Part shown: positions 46,141 to 54,807 of the stretch, piece by piece
Layout: each line of letters begins with the position of its first letter
Numbering within the stretch: position 1 is the first letter of the stretch
Translations under genes and position numbers: made by a program
Assembly (NCBI GenBank): GCA_016212925.1
Contig: JACRDF010000029.1
Location: 1 to 56,532, forward strand
DNA: 56,532 bases
Source: Desulfomonile tiedjei
GTDB taxonomy: Bacteria; Desulfobacterota; Desulfomonilia; Desulfomonilales; Desulfomonilaceae
Direction: 5' to 3'
The notes under the pieces: generated by a model
The model's input: the letters and a program-made list of their open reading frames with translations, nothing else
Database searches by the model: none
What the model was told of the DNA's origin: nothing

Positions 46141-46644
46141 TCATTCAGCCTGGAAAAATTCATCTTTCTTCCCGCCGCAAACAGGGCATTTGTCCGGGGC
46201 TGCATCACCAATTGTGTAGCCGCACTTGCTACAAATATAATAATCCTTTTCCGGGACCTTTCCACCGCCTTCAACGGTGTTTATCGCTTCTTCGTACAGC
46301 GCTCCGTGGACTTTTTCCACTTCATTGGCCCAGTGAAAAGATGCCACCGCTTTTCCGCTTTTTTCCTCTTTGGCCACAGCTAAGAACGCGGGGTACATTT
46401 CCGTGAATTCGTGATGTTCCCCGCCGAATGCTTCCTTGAGGTTTTCCAGGGTGGATTTGACCCCCTTGAGCACATCCAGGTGGTTATGAGCGTGAATCGT
46501 CTCGGCAGCTGCCGCGGCTCGAAAGAGTTTGGCCGCGCCCTTGTGACCTTCTTCTTCCGCCTTTTTGGCAAAGGCCAAATACTTTCGGTTGGCTTGTGAC
46601 TCTCCTGCAAAAGCTGCCAGTAAGTTCTGTTCCGTTTGGCTCAT
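46141..46644 (-). CDS. rbr: Rubrerythrin
   Basis: The 167-residue protein has a ferritin-like di-iron helical bundle with E-x6-Y and E-x2-H ligands (FAGESQANRKYLAFA, AETIHAHNHLDVLKG, ANEVEKVHGALY) and a C-terminal rubredoxin domain with CSKCGYTIG and CPVCGGKK. Rubrerythrin reduces hydrogen peroxide to protect anaerobes from oxygen. GGGGAGGAAACA precedes the ATG. It is monocistronic. Confidence 0.95.
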   Translation of the reverse strand: MSQTEQNLLAAFAGESQANRKYLAFAKKAEEEGHKGAAKLFRAAAAAETIHAHNHLDVLKGVKSTLENLKEAFGGEHHEFTEMYPAFLAVAKEEKSGKAVASFHWANEVEKVHGALYEEAINTVEGGGKVPEKDYYICSKCGYTIGDAAPDKCPVCGGKKDEFFQAE

Positions 46645-46917
46645 TGTTTCCTCCCCTCGTGGTTCAAAATAAAGAAATTGTGTCGCTCAAGTCATTTGCT
46701 CGAAAAACTCGGAATCCAGGCTCAATAAAGTTGCCATATAAACAATAGGTTGAAGCCACAATAAGAAATCGCGGCTGCGTCACCCGAGTAACTATTGCCA
46801 TAATAACATGGGGCACAAAAGATTGATATTTGTTGCACTGAAGTCTTTTCGAAAACCAACCCAAGGAGCCGGTCAGAAAAGAATCCTCACCTTGGGCAGG
46901 TTTTCGATTCTTGGAAC

Positions 46918-48651
46918 TTATCCCTTAATAATTCTGGGAATCATCATTTGATGCTGAGGGCAAATAGAATCCGGATTCTGGTACGCGCAGCCAACAAACG
47001 CGGTCATATATTTTCGCATTTGCGTGAAAGAGACTACCTCGTCCACAAAACCTCTCTTTGCGCAATAAATTGGGCGTGAATTATCGTAGTACTCCCGCGC
47101 CAGGGCATTCATTTTGTCTACCACCGGCTGCAACGGCCTGCCGCCATCCTTCTCCTTTACCAACCGCCTGGCGAAAGACGCTGCTGCGGCAGTTTCCCCG
47201 TGCATCACGTAGATTTCCGTCGTTGGTGTGCCCAGAGTGAAAGCCGTGTGGTTATTGGCCGTGGGACCGCCCATGATGTAGTGTGCTGCAGCCGTCCCTT
47301 TACGAAGAACGACAAGCATCATCGGCACGTTGGTCTGCTCGATGGAATAAATTAAGGACTGTCCAAGGCCCAGCAGTTCCGCTTTTTCAGCTATGTCGCC
47401 CACGTCAATTCCTGACGTGTCCTGGAACCAGATTATGGGTACTCGATCGCGACCGCACAGGGTTACAAACTCGTTCATCTTTATCAGGCCCTGCCTGTAG
47501 AGTTTGCCTCCTATGCCGGGGTAAGGCGCGTACTCGGGATAATTCATGCCCAGAAAACCTTGTTTGTTGCCGATAATTCCAGCGACAAAGCCGTCCAGCT
47601 TCACGAGGCCGGTGTACACTTCCGGGCCGTATTCAGGTCTGAATTCCATATGCTCGCTGTTGTCGGTCACCCGTGCCAGGACTTCGTCGAAGCCGTAGAC
47701 TGCCTTCTGATTCATGGGGACAATGTGATTCAAATCTTCCCCGCGGAATTTGGGCTCAGCAGGCTCAGCCACACGGAAGAATTTGGGGTTATAGGCCGGG
47801 ATTGCGGTCATGTAGTCTTTCAGAGCATCCAGAACCGCTTCCTCCGTCTCAAAGACGGCCTTGAAAAAGCCTGTAGAGTCATAGTGGACCCCGACGCTTC
47901 CCGGCGGCACTTCCTTGAAGTGACGAGTAGCTTCTATAAGGGTTTCAGCGCCTTCCTCGTCAAAAGAACCTTTGGGGCTCATGCCGCTCACGATCCCCCC
48001 GCCTCCGACGGCTATATTGCAGTCCTTGTGCGCCAGGAGAATGGTAGGGCTTATTCCATGGTAGCCCCCACCGGCAGGGTTCGTGCCGTAAATCCCGGCA
48101 AGGACCGGGATTCCCAGCTTCTCCAACTCGGCGTGCCGGAAAAAAGTTGTGCCGCCACCCCTCCTGTCCGGATATACTTCCTGTTGTTCCGTAAGCTTGA
48201 CTCCGGAGCAATTGACCAGCCATATCAGTGGGATGCGAAGCCTTTTAGCCAGATCCGTCACCCGGAGGACGTTTTCAGATTGTCCCGCGACCCACGCACC
48301 TGCGAGCACTTTGTTATCGAATCCTACGATAACTGCCCAGCGGCCGTTGATTTTTCCCAGCCCATCCACAACGCTGGTGCCGCCCTCGTCGTTGTTCGCC
48401 GGGTTGTAAATGGTGTGGAGAGGGCACCATGTTCCAGGATCTACAAGATATTCAAGCCGCTGCCATATCGTCCATTGACCACGTTTGTTTATCTGCTCAG
48501 TCGTCAGGCCTGCGGACTTAACCGTTTCAACGGCTTCCTCAATTTGGCGTTCCACTTCCTGTATCTGAGCGACGTTTGCCTCTGTGTCTTTGATCTTGGA
48601 TGCACTAAGCGGCTTACCGATCTCCGTCATCTTTTCGAAGTACGGTCTCAT
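46918..48651 (-). CDS. gcdA: Glutaconyl-CoA decarboxylase carboxyltransferase subunit (GcdA type)
   Basis: The 577-residue protein resembles GcdA of Acidaminococcus along its whole length: KRGQWTIWQRLEYLVDPGTW, LAGAWVAGQSENVLR, GIYGTNPAGGGYHGISPT, IIWFQDTSGIDVGDIAEKAE, LGLGQSLIYSIEQTN and NSRPIYCAKRGFVDEVV. GcdA moves CO2 from glutaconyl-CoA to biotin on a carrier, which membrane GcdB then uses to drive Na+ export. GcdB, GcdC and GcdD are not next to it. Alternatively it serves another biotin-dependent acyl-CoA carboxylase. Good Shine-Dalgarno site GGAGG. Confidence 0.85.
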   Translation of the reverse strand: MRPYFEKMTEIGKPLSASKIKDTEANVAQIQEVERQIEEAVETVKSAGLTTEQINKRGQWTIWQRLEYLVDPGTWCPLHTIYNPANNDEGGTSVVDGLGKINGRWAVIVGFDNKVLAGAWVAGQSENVLRVTDLAKRLRIPLIWLVNCSGVKLTEQQEVYPDRRGGGTTFFRHAELEKLGIPVLAGIYGTNPAGGGYHGISPTILLAHKDCNIAVGGGGIVSGMSPKGSFDEEGAETLIEATRHFKEVPPGSVGVHYDSTGFFKAVFETEEAVLDALKDYMTAIPAYNPKFFRVAEPAEPKFRGEDLNHIVPMNQKAVYGFDEVLARVTDNSEHMEFRPEYGPEVYTGLVKLDGFVAGIIGNKQGFLGMNYPEYAPYPGIGGKLYRQGLIKMNEFVTLCGRDRVPIIWFQDTSGIDVGDIAEKAELLGLGQSLIYSIEQTNVPMMLVVLRKGTAAAHYIMGGPTANNHTAFTLGTPTTEIYVMHGETAAAASFARRLVKEKDGGRPLQPVVDKMNALAREYYDNSRPIYCAKRGFVDEVVSFTQMRKYMTAFVGCAYQNPDSICPQHQMMIPRIIKG

Positions 48652-48764
48652 CCCAATTCCTCCGTCGGATTCGCGTTGAGCGTGGATGTCAAGGCAAGGC
48701 AGAATATCAATTTGTGGTCACGATTTCAAGCACGACTATGTTGATACCGGTTCGTCATGCTGAA

Positions 48765-48941
48765 CTACTGACTAGCCCGCGGGGAGGCAATCCGTTTTGG
48801 TGCCTCTCTGTACGGGGCTCGAAAACTCTTCTTGTCATCTTCCGTGAGGCGCTCGGATGATTCCTTGAGTTCATCCGGAGAGAATTCGGTTTTCCGGCGA
48901 GAATGCTGCCGGGCGGCCAAGCCACTTCCCGAGCAACGCGG
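48765..48941 (-). pseudogene. Remnant of a DUF2225-like gene (C-terminal tail only)
   Basis: The minus-strand frame between stops at 48942-48944 and 48765-48767 encodes about 58 residues without a start. Its middle part, RRKTEFSPDELKESSE followed by LTEDDKKSF, closely matches the last residues of the intact gene 2 kb away (TRKTEFTPDELREQTE, then DEDDRKRF). Upstream of the match the frame does not resemble the intact gene. It looks like the leftover 3' end of a second copy. Confidence 0.55.
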
Positions 48942-49012
48942 TCAATTCGGGTTGCGTTGCTCCTGGAGCCTAACTTGACGTGCGTACCACAGCGGTTTCC
49001 TCACATCTTGCA

Positions 49013-49051
49013 CTTGTTGGTGGGGCGGCTTAAGGCCACCCCACCAACAAG
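49013..49051 (-). terminator. Hairpin downstream of the binding-protein gene
   Basis: CTTGTTGGTGGGG pairs perfectly with CCCCACCAACAAG (13 bp), starting four bases after the stop of the minus-strand gene. No T-run follows, so it may be a stabilising hairpin or a weak terminator. Confidence 0.5.
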
Positions 49052-49055
49052 TCCA

Positions 49056-50360
49056 TCACTTGGTAGAATACGGGCTGTCTTCCGGCATCGGGATTATGGG
49101 TTCCGCGATCTTCACACTCTTGGGCCAAACTATAGCCAGCTTCCCTTTGGTAAACTGAGTCACCACGGGGTACGAACGGATGTTTTGGCCTGCGAACTCG
49201 TCTTCCGGAGGTGCGAACTTCACGCCAAAACCACAGGGGGTGGCTCCGTCAGGGATATCGATTTCAGCAAAGGCTTTGCGGATGGATTCGGGCCCCAAGT
49301 CTCCATACTTTTTCAGGGCCAGAGGCGCCACTTCGTTGAGCAGAATCCAGGTGTAGCTGAAGCCTCCAGTGGCCTGGCTCGGAGGGTTCGGCTCACTGTA
49401 ATCCTTCCTGTACCGTTCAAGGAACTCCTTGATCAGATCGCCTTGCCCCGGAGCAAGCTTCTGGACGTCAAGGGTCTGTGCAGGGGCAGGATTAAGGTTG
49501 AACAGGTAGAGAACCATCGAAGGATCAACCGTCTTGCGCAACAAAAGAAAGTTGGCATGTCCGGCGCCATGCCCGAAGATAGCCTTGGTCTTCAAACCCA
49601 ACTCCTTGGCCTGCCGTAAGAAAAGCACCACGTCGGGGAAATAGCCGGTATGCAAAATGGCGTCAGGATTGGCCGCCTTGAGCCTTACAATTAGTGGTGA
49701 CAGGTCTTGTGATTTAACCGAATAAGCCTCGTCCAAGACTACCTGCATGCCGTACTTCTTCAGGAGTGCAAGGGAGGCGGCTGAACTCGTAGCGCCGAAC
49801 GGACCGTCTTCGCGGATCACAGCCACTCTGATATCTTTGGGATCAGCGTAACCGAATTTGGCGCAATTCTCTCGGATGGCCTCCACACTGCCCTGACCCC
49901 ATTGTGAGCCCATGGGGTGCATGCGGAAAACGTACTTCAGGTGACGGCCTTGCAGCACTTTGTCCGAATTGGCTATGCTCACCAGGAAAACCTTCTTGTG
50001 CTTTTCTGCCACAGGAGCCAGGGGGACGCCGAGGACGCTGGAGAACACGCCCACGACCACCGGCACGTTTTCCACGGTCCACAAACGCTCAGCTTCCTTG
50101 ACGGCAACGTCCGGGTTGCTCTGGGCGTCGGCCACTACCGGGACTACCTTATATTGTCCGGCTACGCCCCCCCGCTCGTTGATCATGTCGATCGCCACCA
50201 TGGTTCCGCGATGTGTCGCCAGAGCGCCGGCAGCGGCAAACGTACCGGTCAGTGAGTTCAACACTCCGATCCTGAACTCCTTTTGGTCCGCACACAGGGA
50301 ACCGCCTGCAGCAAATAGCGTAATGCAAATCACTGCAAGCACAACCTCGATCCTTCTCAT
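49056..50360 (-). CDS. ABC transporter substrate-binding protein, branched-chain amino acid (LivK) type
   Basis: The 434-residue protein has a signal peptide (MRRIEVVLAVICITLFAAGG) and the type 1 periplasmic-binding fold: FRIGVLNSLTGTFAAAGALA, IDMINERGGVAGQYKVV, PVVVGVFSSVLGVPLAPVAE and VFLVSIANSD. The family binds branched-chain amino acids, amides, urea or aromatic acids. No permease or ATPase genes are adjacent, so it is an orphan binding protein whose ligand is unknown; with gcdA nearby an organic-acid ligand is conceivable. AAGGAGG precedes the ATG. Confidence 0.87.
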   Translation of the reverse strand: MRRIEVVLAVICITLFAAGGSLCADQKEFRIGVLNSLTGTFAAAGALATHRGTMVAIDMINERGGVAGQYKVVPVVADAQSNPDVAVKEAERLWTVENVPVVVGVFSSVLGVPLAPVAEKHKKVFLVSIANSDKVLQGRHLKYVFRMHPMGSQWGQGSVEAIRENCAKFGYADPKDIRVAVIREDGPFGATSSAASLALLKKYGMQVVLDEAYSVKSQDLSPLIVRLKAANPDAILHTGYFPDVVLFLRQAKELGLKTKAIFGHGAGHANFLLLRKTVDPSMVLYLFNLNPAPAQTLDVQKLAPGQGDLIKEFLERYRKDYSEPNPPSQATGGFSYTWILLNEVAPLALKKYGDLGPESIRKAFAEIDIPDGATPCGFGVKFAPPEDEFAGQNIRSYPVVTQFTKGKLAIVWPKSVKIAEPIIPMPEDSPYSTK

Positions 50361-50947
50361 GTCCGGCCTCCTTCTGGTTTACGGAAAGGAAGATTCCGTG
50401 TAGGACATAACCCTTCATTCTCAATCGGTTGAGTACCTTGTCGGGCCTGGGCTGCATAGGAGCACAGCCGCGCAATAGTGGACAACGTCAATGTGCGCTA
50501 GGGATTTACGCTGAAAATATATCGCCGCGCAGAAATTACTGTCAACACATTTCTGCGAAACTGAGGTAACCCCTCAGTTACGCGGGGAAAGCCATGGCCG
50601 TCAGGTGAGAAACCAAAGTAGGACCGGCAGGTAAAGCGGATAATGGTGAAGCCCCAACTGACGCGGAAAAACTGAAAGGACCGGCATCCGACAGATTATC
50701 AGTCTATAGCAAGTGCCAAAAATAATGTCCGATTGCGCAAGGCGGTTCCGGGAAAGTAGTAGGTTCCGGCCTCCGTGCCGGCACATTTTGCCAATATAAA
50801 TCAATCACGCCCCTGGCGTGACAGGGACCCCGGATCGCGGTCCGGGGCAGGCTCTGGTCCCTACTGGTTTTTTAGGAGTTCGGGTTGTACAAACGGTCAA
50901 GAATTGTGGCAAGTGGTATATATCTCTGTATCTCTAGACACCAACAG
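50361..50947. other. Intergenic region with nested hairpins
   Basis: No gene is seen in these 590 bases. A nested inverted-repeat block occupies 50758-50865; the left part is AT-poor leader sequence in front of the binding-protein gene. Confidence 0.5.
50758..50865. repeat. Nested palindromic element
   Basis: AGTAGG and CCTACT form outer ends. Inside lie CCGGC/GCCGG (50766-50780) and CCCCGGA/TCCGGGG (50828-50847), the latter enclosed by AGGGACC and GGTCCCT. It resembles the composite palindromes elsewhere in the window in having GTAGG-type ends. Confidence 0.6.
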
Positions 50948-51745
50948 CTAGAAACGCTTTCGGTCATCCTCGTCCGGTTGCTCGGTTTGTTCTCGGAGTT
51001 CATCGGGAGTGAATTCGGTCTTTCTGGTCGGAATGCTCCGGAGCGGGGGAAACAGCCCCTTAAAGCGCGGGGATTGCTGCTCCATCTGGTCCGGGGAATG
51101 GAGGGACCAATAGGCGGTGGAATCTTCCTCTTCGATCAGGACGGTTAACAACAGAGCCGGATATCTATAACGCGGGTTGTTGCCAAGGAATGTCAGCATC
51201 TCGCGGCCGCGAAGAAACTGGCGTCTGCGTCTATTTATTTCACCCAACAAGTACATTACCATGCCCGGGTCACCTTTGGTGAGTCCGCGGCGGAGAGCGT
51301 CATCCAGATATTTGTCAGCCAGAATCAGCATCTCATCTTCCACGTCCAGACAACCCAGTTCGCGTGCCGCCCAAGAACCTTTCAGGCACATGATTGCCAA
51401 GTCGCGCGGATTGAGGCCTCTAGCGTGAAGCACGGAAACCAAAGCTACCCAACTTTTCGCTGAGTGATCCTCCTCGTTGCAGGATTTGAAAATCTCTATA
51501 TAGTCTTCCGAGCGGATCAGGTCTCTGATTTGGCCGGGAACTCGCTTCTCATAGTCTGCTACGCGGGCGGTGAACAAACAATCGGGGCAGGTTGCTATAT
51601 CCGAGGACAGGTTGCAGTCCCTGGGAATGGCCCGGAAATCCAGTCCAAAGCCGAAGACGCTTCCTTTCCTGACTTCCGCGGTGCGGCTATGGGAAAAATG
51701 ATTGTAACAAAGGGGACAAGCAAGAGCCACTGCTGAACTGGTCAC
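50948..51745 (-). CDS. DUF2225-like zinc-finger and helical protein
   Basis: The 265-residue protein starts at GTG 51745 (ribosome site AGGAGG five bases upstream). Two cysteine pairs, ACPLCYNHF and ATCPDCLF, flank a region with DFRAIPRDCNLS, the pattern of DUF2225. A helical TPR-like part follows (about 95-200). Function is unknown; proteins of this family are often linked to metal- or redox-related contexts only by neighbourhood. A C-terminal fragment of a second copy lies at 48.8 kb. Confidence 0.65.
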   Translation of the reverse strand: MTSSAVALACPLCYNHFSHSRTAEVRKGSVFGFGLDFRAIPRDCNLSSDIATCPDCLFTARVADYEKRVPGQIRDLIRSEDYIEIFKSCNEEDHSAKSWVALVSVLHARGLNPRDLAIMCLKGSWAARELGCLDVEDEMLILADKYLDDALRRGLTKGDPGMVMYLLGEINRRRRQFLRGREMLTFLGNNPRYRYPALLLTVLIEEEDSTAYWSLHSPDQMEQQSPRFKGLFPPLRSIPTRKTEFTPDELREQTEQPDEDDRKRF

Positions 51746-51913
51746 ACAATCCTCCTGAAAGGAAACTCATTCATTTGTTCGCTTCCTCCCCCTAATACTG
51801 CGACAGAGCTAACATATCATAAAGGACAGCTTTTGGCCAGGGTTTTCTTCAGAGGCTGCTTTTCTTCTTTCCAAGAGAAGCCGAAAATGATTAACTTTAA
51901 TGGTGAGTTTGCC

Positions 51914-53845
51914 ATGTCAACGGTCCCTTCAACTCTTATCGACTACTCGAATGATTTGAATCCGGAACAACTGGAGGCTGTTTCCATTCCGAGCGGCCCC
52001 ATCCTGGTGATAGCCGGAGCCGGCTCCGGAAAGACCAGGACCATAGTCTACCGCGTCGCATGGCTGGTGGAGCACGGAGTGGATCCCTCCGCTATTCTGC
52101 TCCTAACCTTCACACGCAAGGCGGCCGAGGAGATGCTCTCCCGAGCGTCTCAGCTTCTGGACGGCAGGGTTTCGAGGGTCTCGGGAGGGACTTTTCACTC
52201 GACCGGAAACCTGCTGCTACGCCAGTACGCGCCGCTGTTGGGCTTCAATTCCGGCTTCTCCATAATGGATCAGAGCGACACGTTCGAGGCTTTGGACCAC
52301 ATCAAGAAGAGCGTTGGCCTGGCAGTGGATTTGAAACGATTCCCCAAGGCGCGAACCATAGCCGAGGTGATTGGGAGAGCGGTGAGTTGCTCCGAGGGCA
52401 TTCCGGATGTCTTAGCTGCTCGCTATCCCCATTTTGCAGAATACGCCTCGGAAATAGACCGCATTCGACGAGAGTACGAGCAACACAAACGGGAAAACAA
52501 CCTGATGGATTATGATGACCTCCTCGTCAACACCATCAGACTGCTCGAGGAGTTCGATCACGTCCGCGATGAGGTCTCTAAACGGTGGCAATACATCCTT
52601 GTGGACGAATACCAGGATACGAACAAACTTCAGGCCAGGATCGTCCGCCTACTGGCTACCGCTCATGACAATGTGATGGTGGTGGGCGATGATTCTCAGA
52701 GCATCTACTCCTTCAGGGGAGCTGATTTCGCCAACATCATGGAATTCCCGAAGATTTTTCCAGGCACCCGGATCATCAAACTCGAAGAGAATTACAGGAG
52801 TACCGCGCCTATTCTGGCAGTAACGAACAATATAATAGAACGAGCGACCATCGGATACCCGAAAAGGCTTTTTACTCGTCGAGTCGGCGGCTCGCTTCCT
52901 CTGGCGGTCCGGCCCCTTTCCGAACGAGAGCAGAGTCGGTTCGCGATCAAGTGCGTGCGCGAATTATATGAACACGACGTGCCTCTGAACGAGGTTGCTG
53001 TGCTTTTCAGGGCCGGGTTTCATTCCTTCGATCTTGAAGGCGAACTGGCCCGGAACAATATACCATTTGTGAAATATGGCGGGTTCAAGTTCCTGGAAAG
53101 TCAGCACATAAAGGATGTGCTGGCTCATCTCAAGGTCCTGAGCAATCCTGCGGATCGCTTGAGTTGGATTCGAATCCTGAAACTCCTGCCCGGCATCGGC
53201 ATGAAAACCTCTATCAAGCTGGCAGGTAGTATCGTCCAGGACGGCATCCCCGCAGATCCGCTAAAACTCGCGGCGAAGGACTCCAAATACGGGGTATCTT
53301 TCAAGGAACTGATTGAGCTGATTCATGAGCTGAAGGGTAAACAAGCGCCAATTTCGGAAAAAGTGGACCAGATCAACCGCTACTATTTCCCTTTCCTCAG
53401 GGAAAAGTACGACAATTATCCCAAGAGGATGCGTGACTTGGAGCACCTGGCCGATTTGACCGTCCCGTACCGCAGCCTGAACCGCTTTCTCAACGACATG
53501 GCACTTGAGCCTCCCGATGAGGAGGGCAGCGGCATCCAGGAAGCGAACACTAGTCTGGTCCTCTCAACCATTCATTCCGCGAAAGGTCTGGAGTGGCATA
53601 CTGTTATTCTTATTTGGGCTGCCGAGGGACGTATCCCGTCGCCCATGTCCCTTGATTCCGACGAGGACCTGGAGGAGGAACGGCGCTTGATTTATGTAGC
53701 TGCCACACGTGCCAAGCGAAACCTGGTGGTCATTGCTCCGCTGACTTTTATGGACCGCCGGCTTGGCGCAGTCCCGGTGAAGATGTCTCGATTTCTTGAG
53801 GAGGTCCCTCCGGAATATTTCCGATCCTACAGTCCGGCGCAATAA
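51914..53845 (+). CDS. UvrD/Rep/PcrA-family SF1A DNA helicase
   Basis: From the ATG at 51914 (GGTGAG upstream) the product is 643 residues. Motifs in order: Q-motif LNPEQLEAV, Walker A AGAGSGKTRT, Ia LLLTFTRKAAEEML, II VDEYQDTN, III GDDSQSIYSFRGA, IV LEENYRST, V STIHSAKGLEWHTV, VI RRLIYVAATRAKRNL. It is a 3'-5' single-strand translocase used in repair or replication restart; whether it acts as Rep, PcrA or UvrD cannot be told. Alternative starts at 51833 and 51887 exist. It is not followed by other repair genes. Confidence 0.9.
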   Translation: MSTVPSTLIDYSNDLNPEQLEAVSIPSGPILVIAGAGSGKTRTIVYRVAWLVEHGVDPSAILLLTFTRKAAEEMLSRASQLLDGRVSRVSGGTFHSTGNLLLRQYAPLLGFNSGFSIMDQSDTFEALDHIKKSVGLAVDLKRFPKARTIAEVIGRAVSCSEGIPDVLAARYPHFAEYASEIDRIRREYEQHKRENNLMDYDDLLVNTIRLLEEFDHVRDEVSKRWQYILVDEYQDTNKLQARIVRLLATAHDNVMVVGDDSQSIYSFRGADFANIMEFPKIFPGTRIIKLEENYRSTAPILAVTNNIIERATIGYPKRLFTRRVGGSLPLAVRPLSEREQSRFAIKCVRELYEHDVPLNEVAVLFRAGFHSFDLEGELARNNIPFVKYGGFKFLESQHIKDVLAHLKVLSNPADRLSWIRILKLLPGIGMKTSIKLAGSIVQDGIPADPLKLAAKDSKYGVSFKELIELIHELKGKQAPISEKVDQINRYYFPFLREKYDNYPKRMRDLEHLADLTVPYRSLNRFLNDMALEPPDEEGSGIQEANTSLVLSTIHSAKGLEWHTVILIWAAEGRIPSPMSLDSDEDLEEERRLIYVAATRAKRNLVVIAPLTFMDRRLGAVPVKMSRFLEEVPPEYFRSYSPAQ

Positions 53846-53875
53846 GGCCCATTGATGCTTTGGTTCACACGCTTT

Positions 53876-53956
53876 GGTAGGACCGGCATTCTGCCGGTCC
53901 TGTTGCGATCGGACGGTGGATCTGTCCTGGAGTGTGTGACCGACAAGACGCCGGTC
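53876..53956. repeat. REP pair (BIME 1) downstream of the REP transposase
   Basis: GGTAGGACCGGCATTCTGCC (first arm and loop of a hairpin ending GGTCCT at 53901) is followed 37 bases later by a degenerate inverse copy (ACCGACAAGACGCCGGTC, 53939-53956). The pair lies at the 3' end of the transposase gene. Confidence 0.8.
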
Positions 53957-53958
53957 GT

Positions 53959-54414
53959 TCAGAGGCAGGAACCAAAACCCACCCAGGGGTATTCTTGAAT
54001 AGAAGGCCATCTTTTCAATGGGTTATTCAGAATGTATTGCGCCTTTTCGATCAATTCTTTCTCATCTCTCACAATCCTATCGAAGTACTCATGCTGCCAG
54101 ACGGGGCTTGTCCTTCCCCAGTTCTTTGTCAAGCGCCTGGCAGAGAACGTTTTCCACGAATGAACGATCTTTTGAAGCCCAAAGCCCTCTAGAGGAACTA
54201 CCAGCACATGCGTGTGATCGTCCATCACCACATATGCGGGGAGTTCATATCGCTGACCTTCGAAGTATTTGAGCGACGTCTCCACATCAGTTCGCTCCTC
54301 GGGTGTGAGAACCAGTTGATGCTTCGCAAGGCGCCATGTGACGAAATATATTGCCCCCTGGATTCGCCAATGGGGTAGTTTTCTCCGGTAAATCGTAAGC
54401 TCCGGTGTATTCAT
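53959..54414 (-). CDS. REP-associated tyrosine transposase (RAYT, Y1/HUH type)
   Basis: From the ATG at 54414 the product is 151 residues. It begins with IYFVTWRLAKHQ and has the metal-binding HUH pair His67-Thr-His69 (MDDHTHVLVVP) and the catalytic tyrosine near 110 (EYFDRIVRDE), followed by AQYILNNPLKRW. RAYTs cut single-stranded palindromic REP sequences and are thought to spread them without being typical selfish insertion sequences. Three REP pairs with the GGTAGGACCGGC core flank it, the nearest ending at its own ribosome site, so the element seems intact. A longer start at 54438 lies inside the REP and is less likely. Confidence 0.88.
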   Translation of the reverse strand: MNTPELTIYRRKLPHWRIQGAIYFVTWRLAKHQLVLTPEERTDVETSLKYFEGQRYELPAYVVMDDHTHVLVVPLEGFGLQKIVHSWKTFSARRLTKNWGRTSPVWQHEYFDRIVRDEKELIEKAQYILNNPLKRWPSIQEYPWVGFGSCL

Positions 54415-54424
54415 CTCAAGTCCT

Positions 54425-54533
54425 GGTAGGACCGGCATTCTGCCGGTCCTCGTGCATGCAGGGACTGTGGATGTGTCTCGCAGCCGGCGACTGACTAGGT
54501 GCCTGAAATGACCGGCAGAATGCCGGTCCTACC
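54425..54533. repeat. REP pair (BIME 2)
   Basis: The first hairpin is at 54425-54450 (GGTAGGACCGGC start), the second inverse copy at 54511-54533 (ACCGGCAGAATGCCGGTCC). Linker GTGCATGCAGGGACTG is related to that of BIME 3. Confidence 0.85.
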
Positions 54534-54642
54534 GGTTTGAGCGCCCGGCGATTCATGTCAAACAACCAACCGTTGGTTCCCGCGGCTCCGCGTGCATCCA
54601 AATGTTAGAGCAGCAGGCTGCCTGTGGAGCCTTCATTTCCTT

Positions 54643-54749
54643 GGTAGGACCGGCATTCTGCCGGTCGTCCTGCATGCGGCCTGCGGACTTTTCTCGGAGT
54701 CCACGATCGGCTAGGTGCTCGAAATGACCGGCATGATGCCGGTCCTACC
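54643..54749. repeat. REP pair (BIME 3)
   Basis: Hairpins at 54643-54666 and 54727-54749, with a linker containing CTGCATGCGGCCTG that is alignable with BIME 2. Confidence 0.85.
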
Positions 54750-54807
54750 GGGGATCACGTGCCGTGCCCCGATCCGTTCTGCGCTCTTGGAGTGAATAGG
54801 CCGATTC

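Larger units (their letters stand above)
48652..49055. other. Intergenic region with a gene remnant and a terminator-like hairpin
   Basis: Contains the DUF2225-like remnant (48765-48941) and the hairpin at 49013-49051; nothing else gene-like. Confidence 0.55.
54415..54807. other. Intergenic region made of REP pairs
   Basis: Holds BIME 2 (54425-54533) and BIME 3 (54643-54749) and about 120 bases between them without gene-like content. Confidence 0.65.

Noticed and set aside
47560-48744. 394-residue plus-strand frame opposite gcdA
   Set aside because: Antisense of a conserved gene; protein has no recognisable domain.
54425-54749. Insertion sequence ends around the transposase
   Set aside because: No terminal inverted repeats with target duplication; the palindromes are paired REPs as expected for a RAYT.
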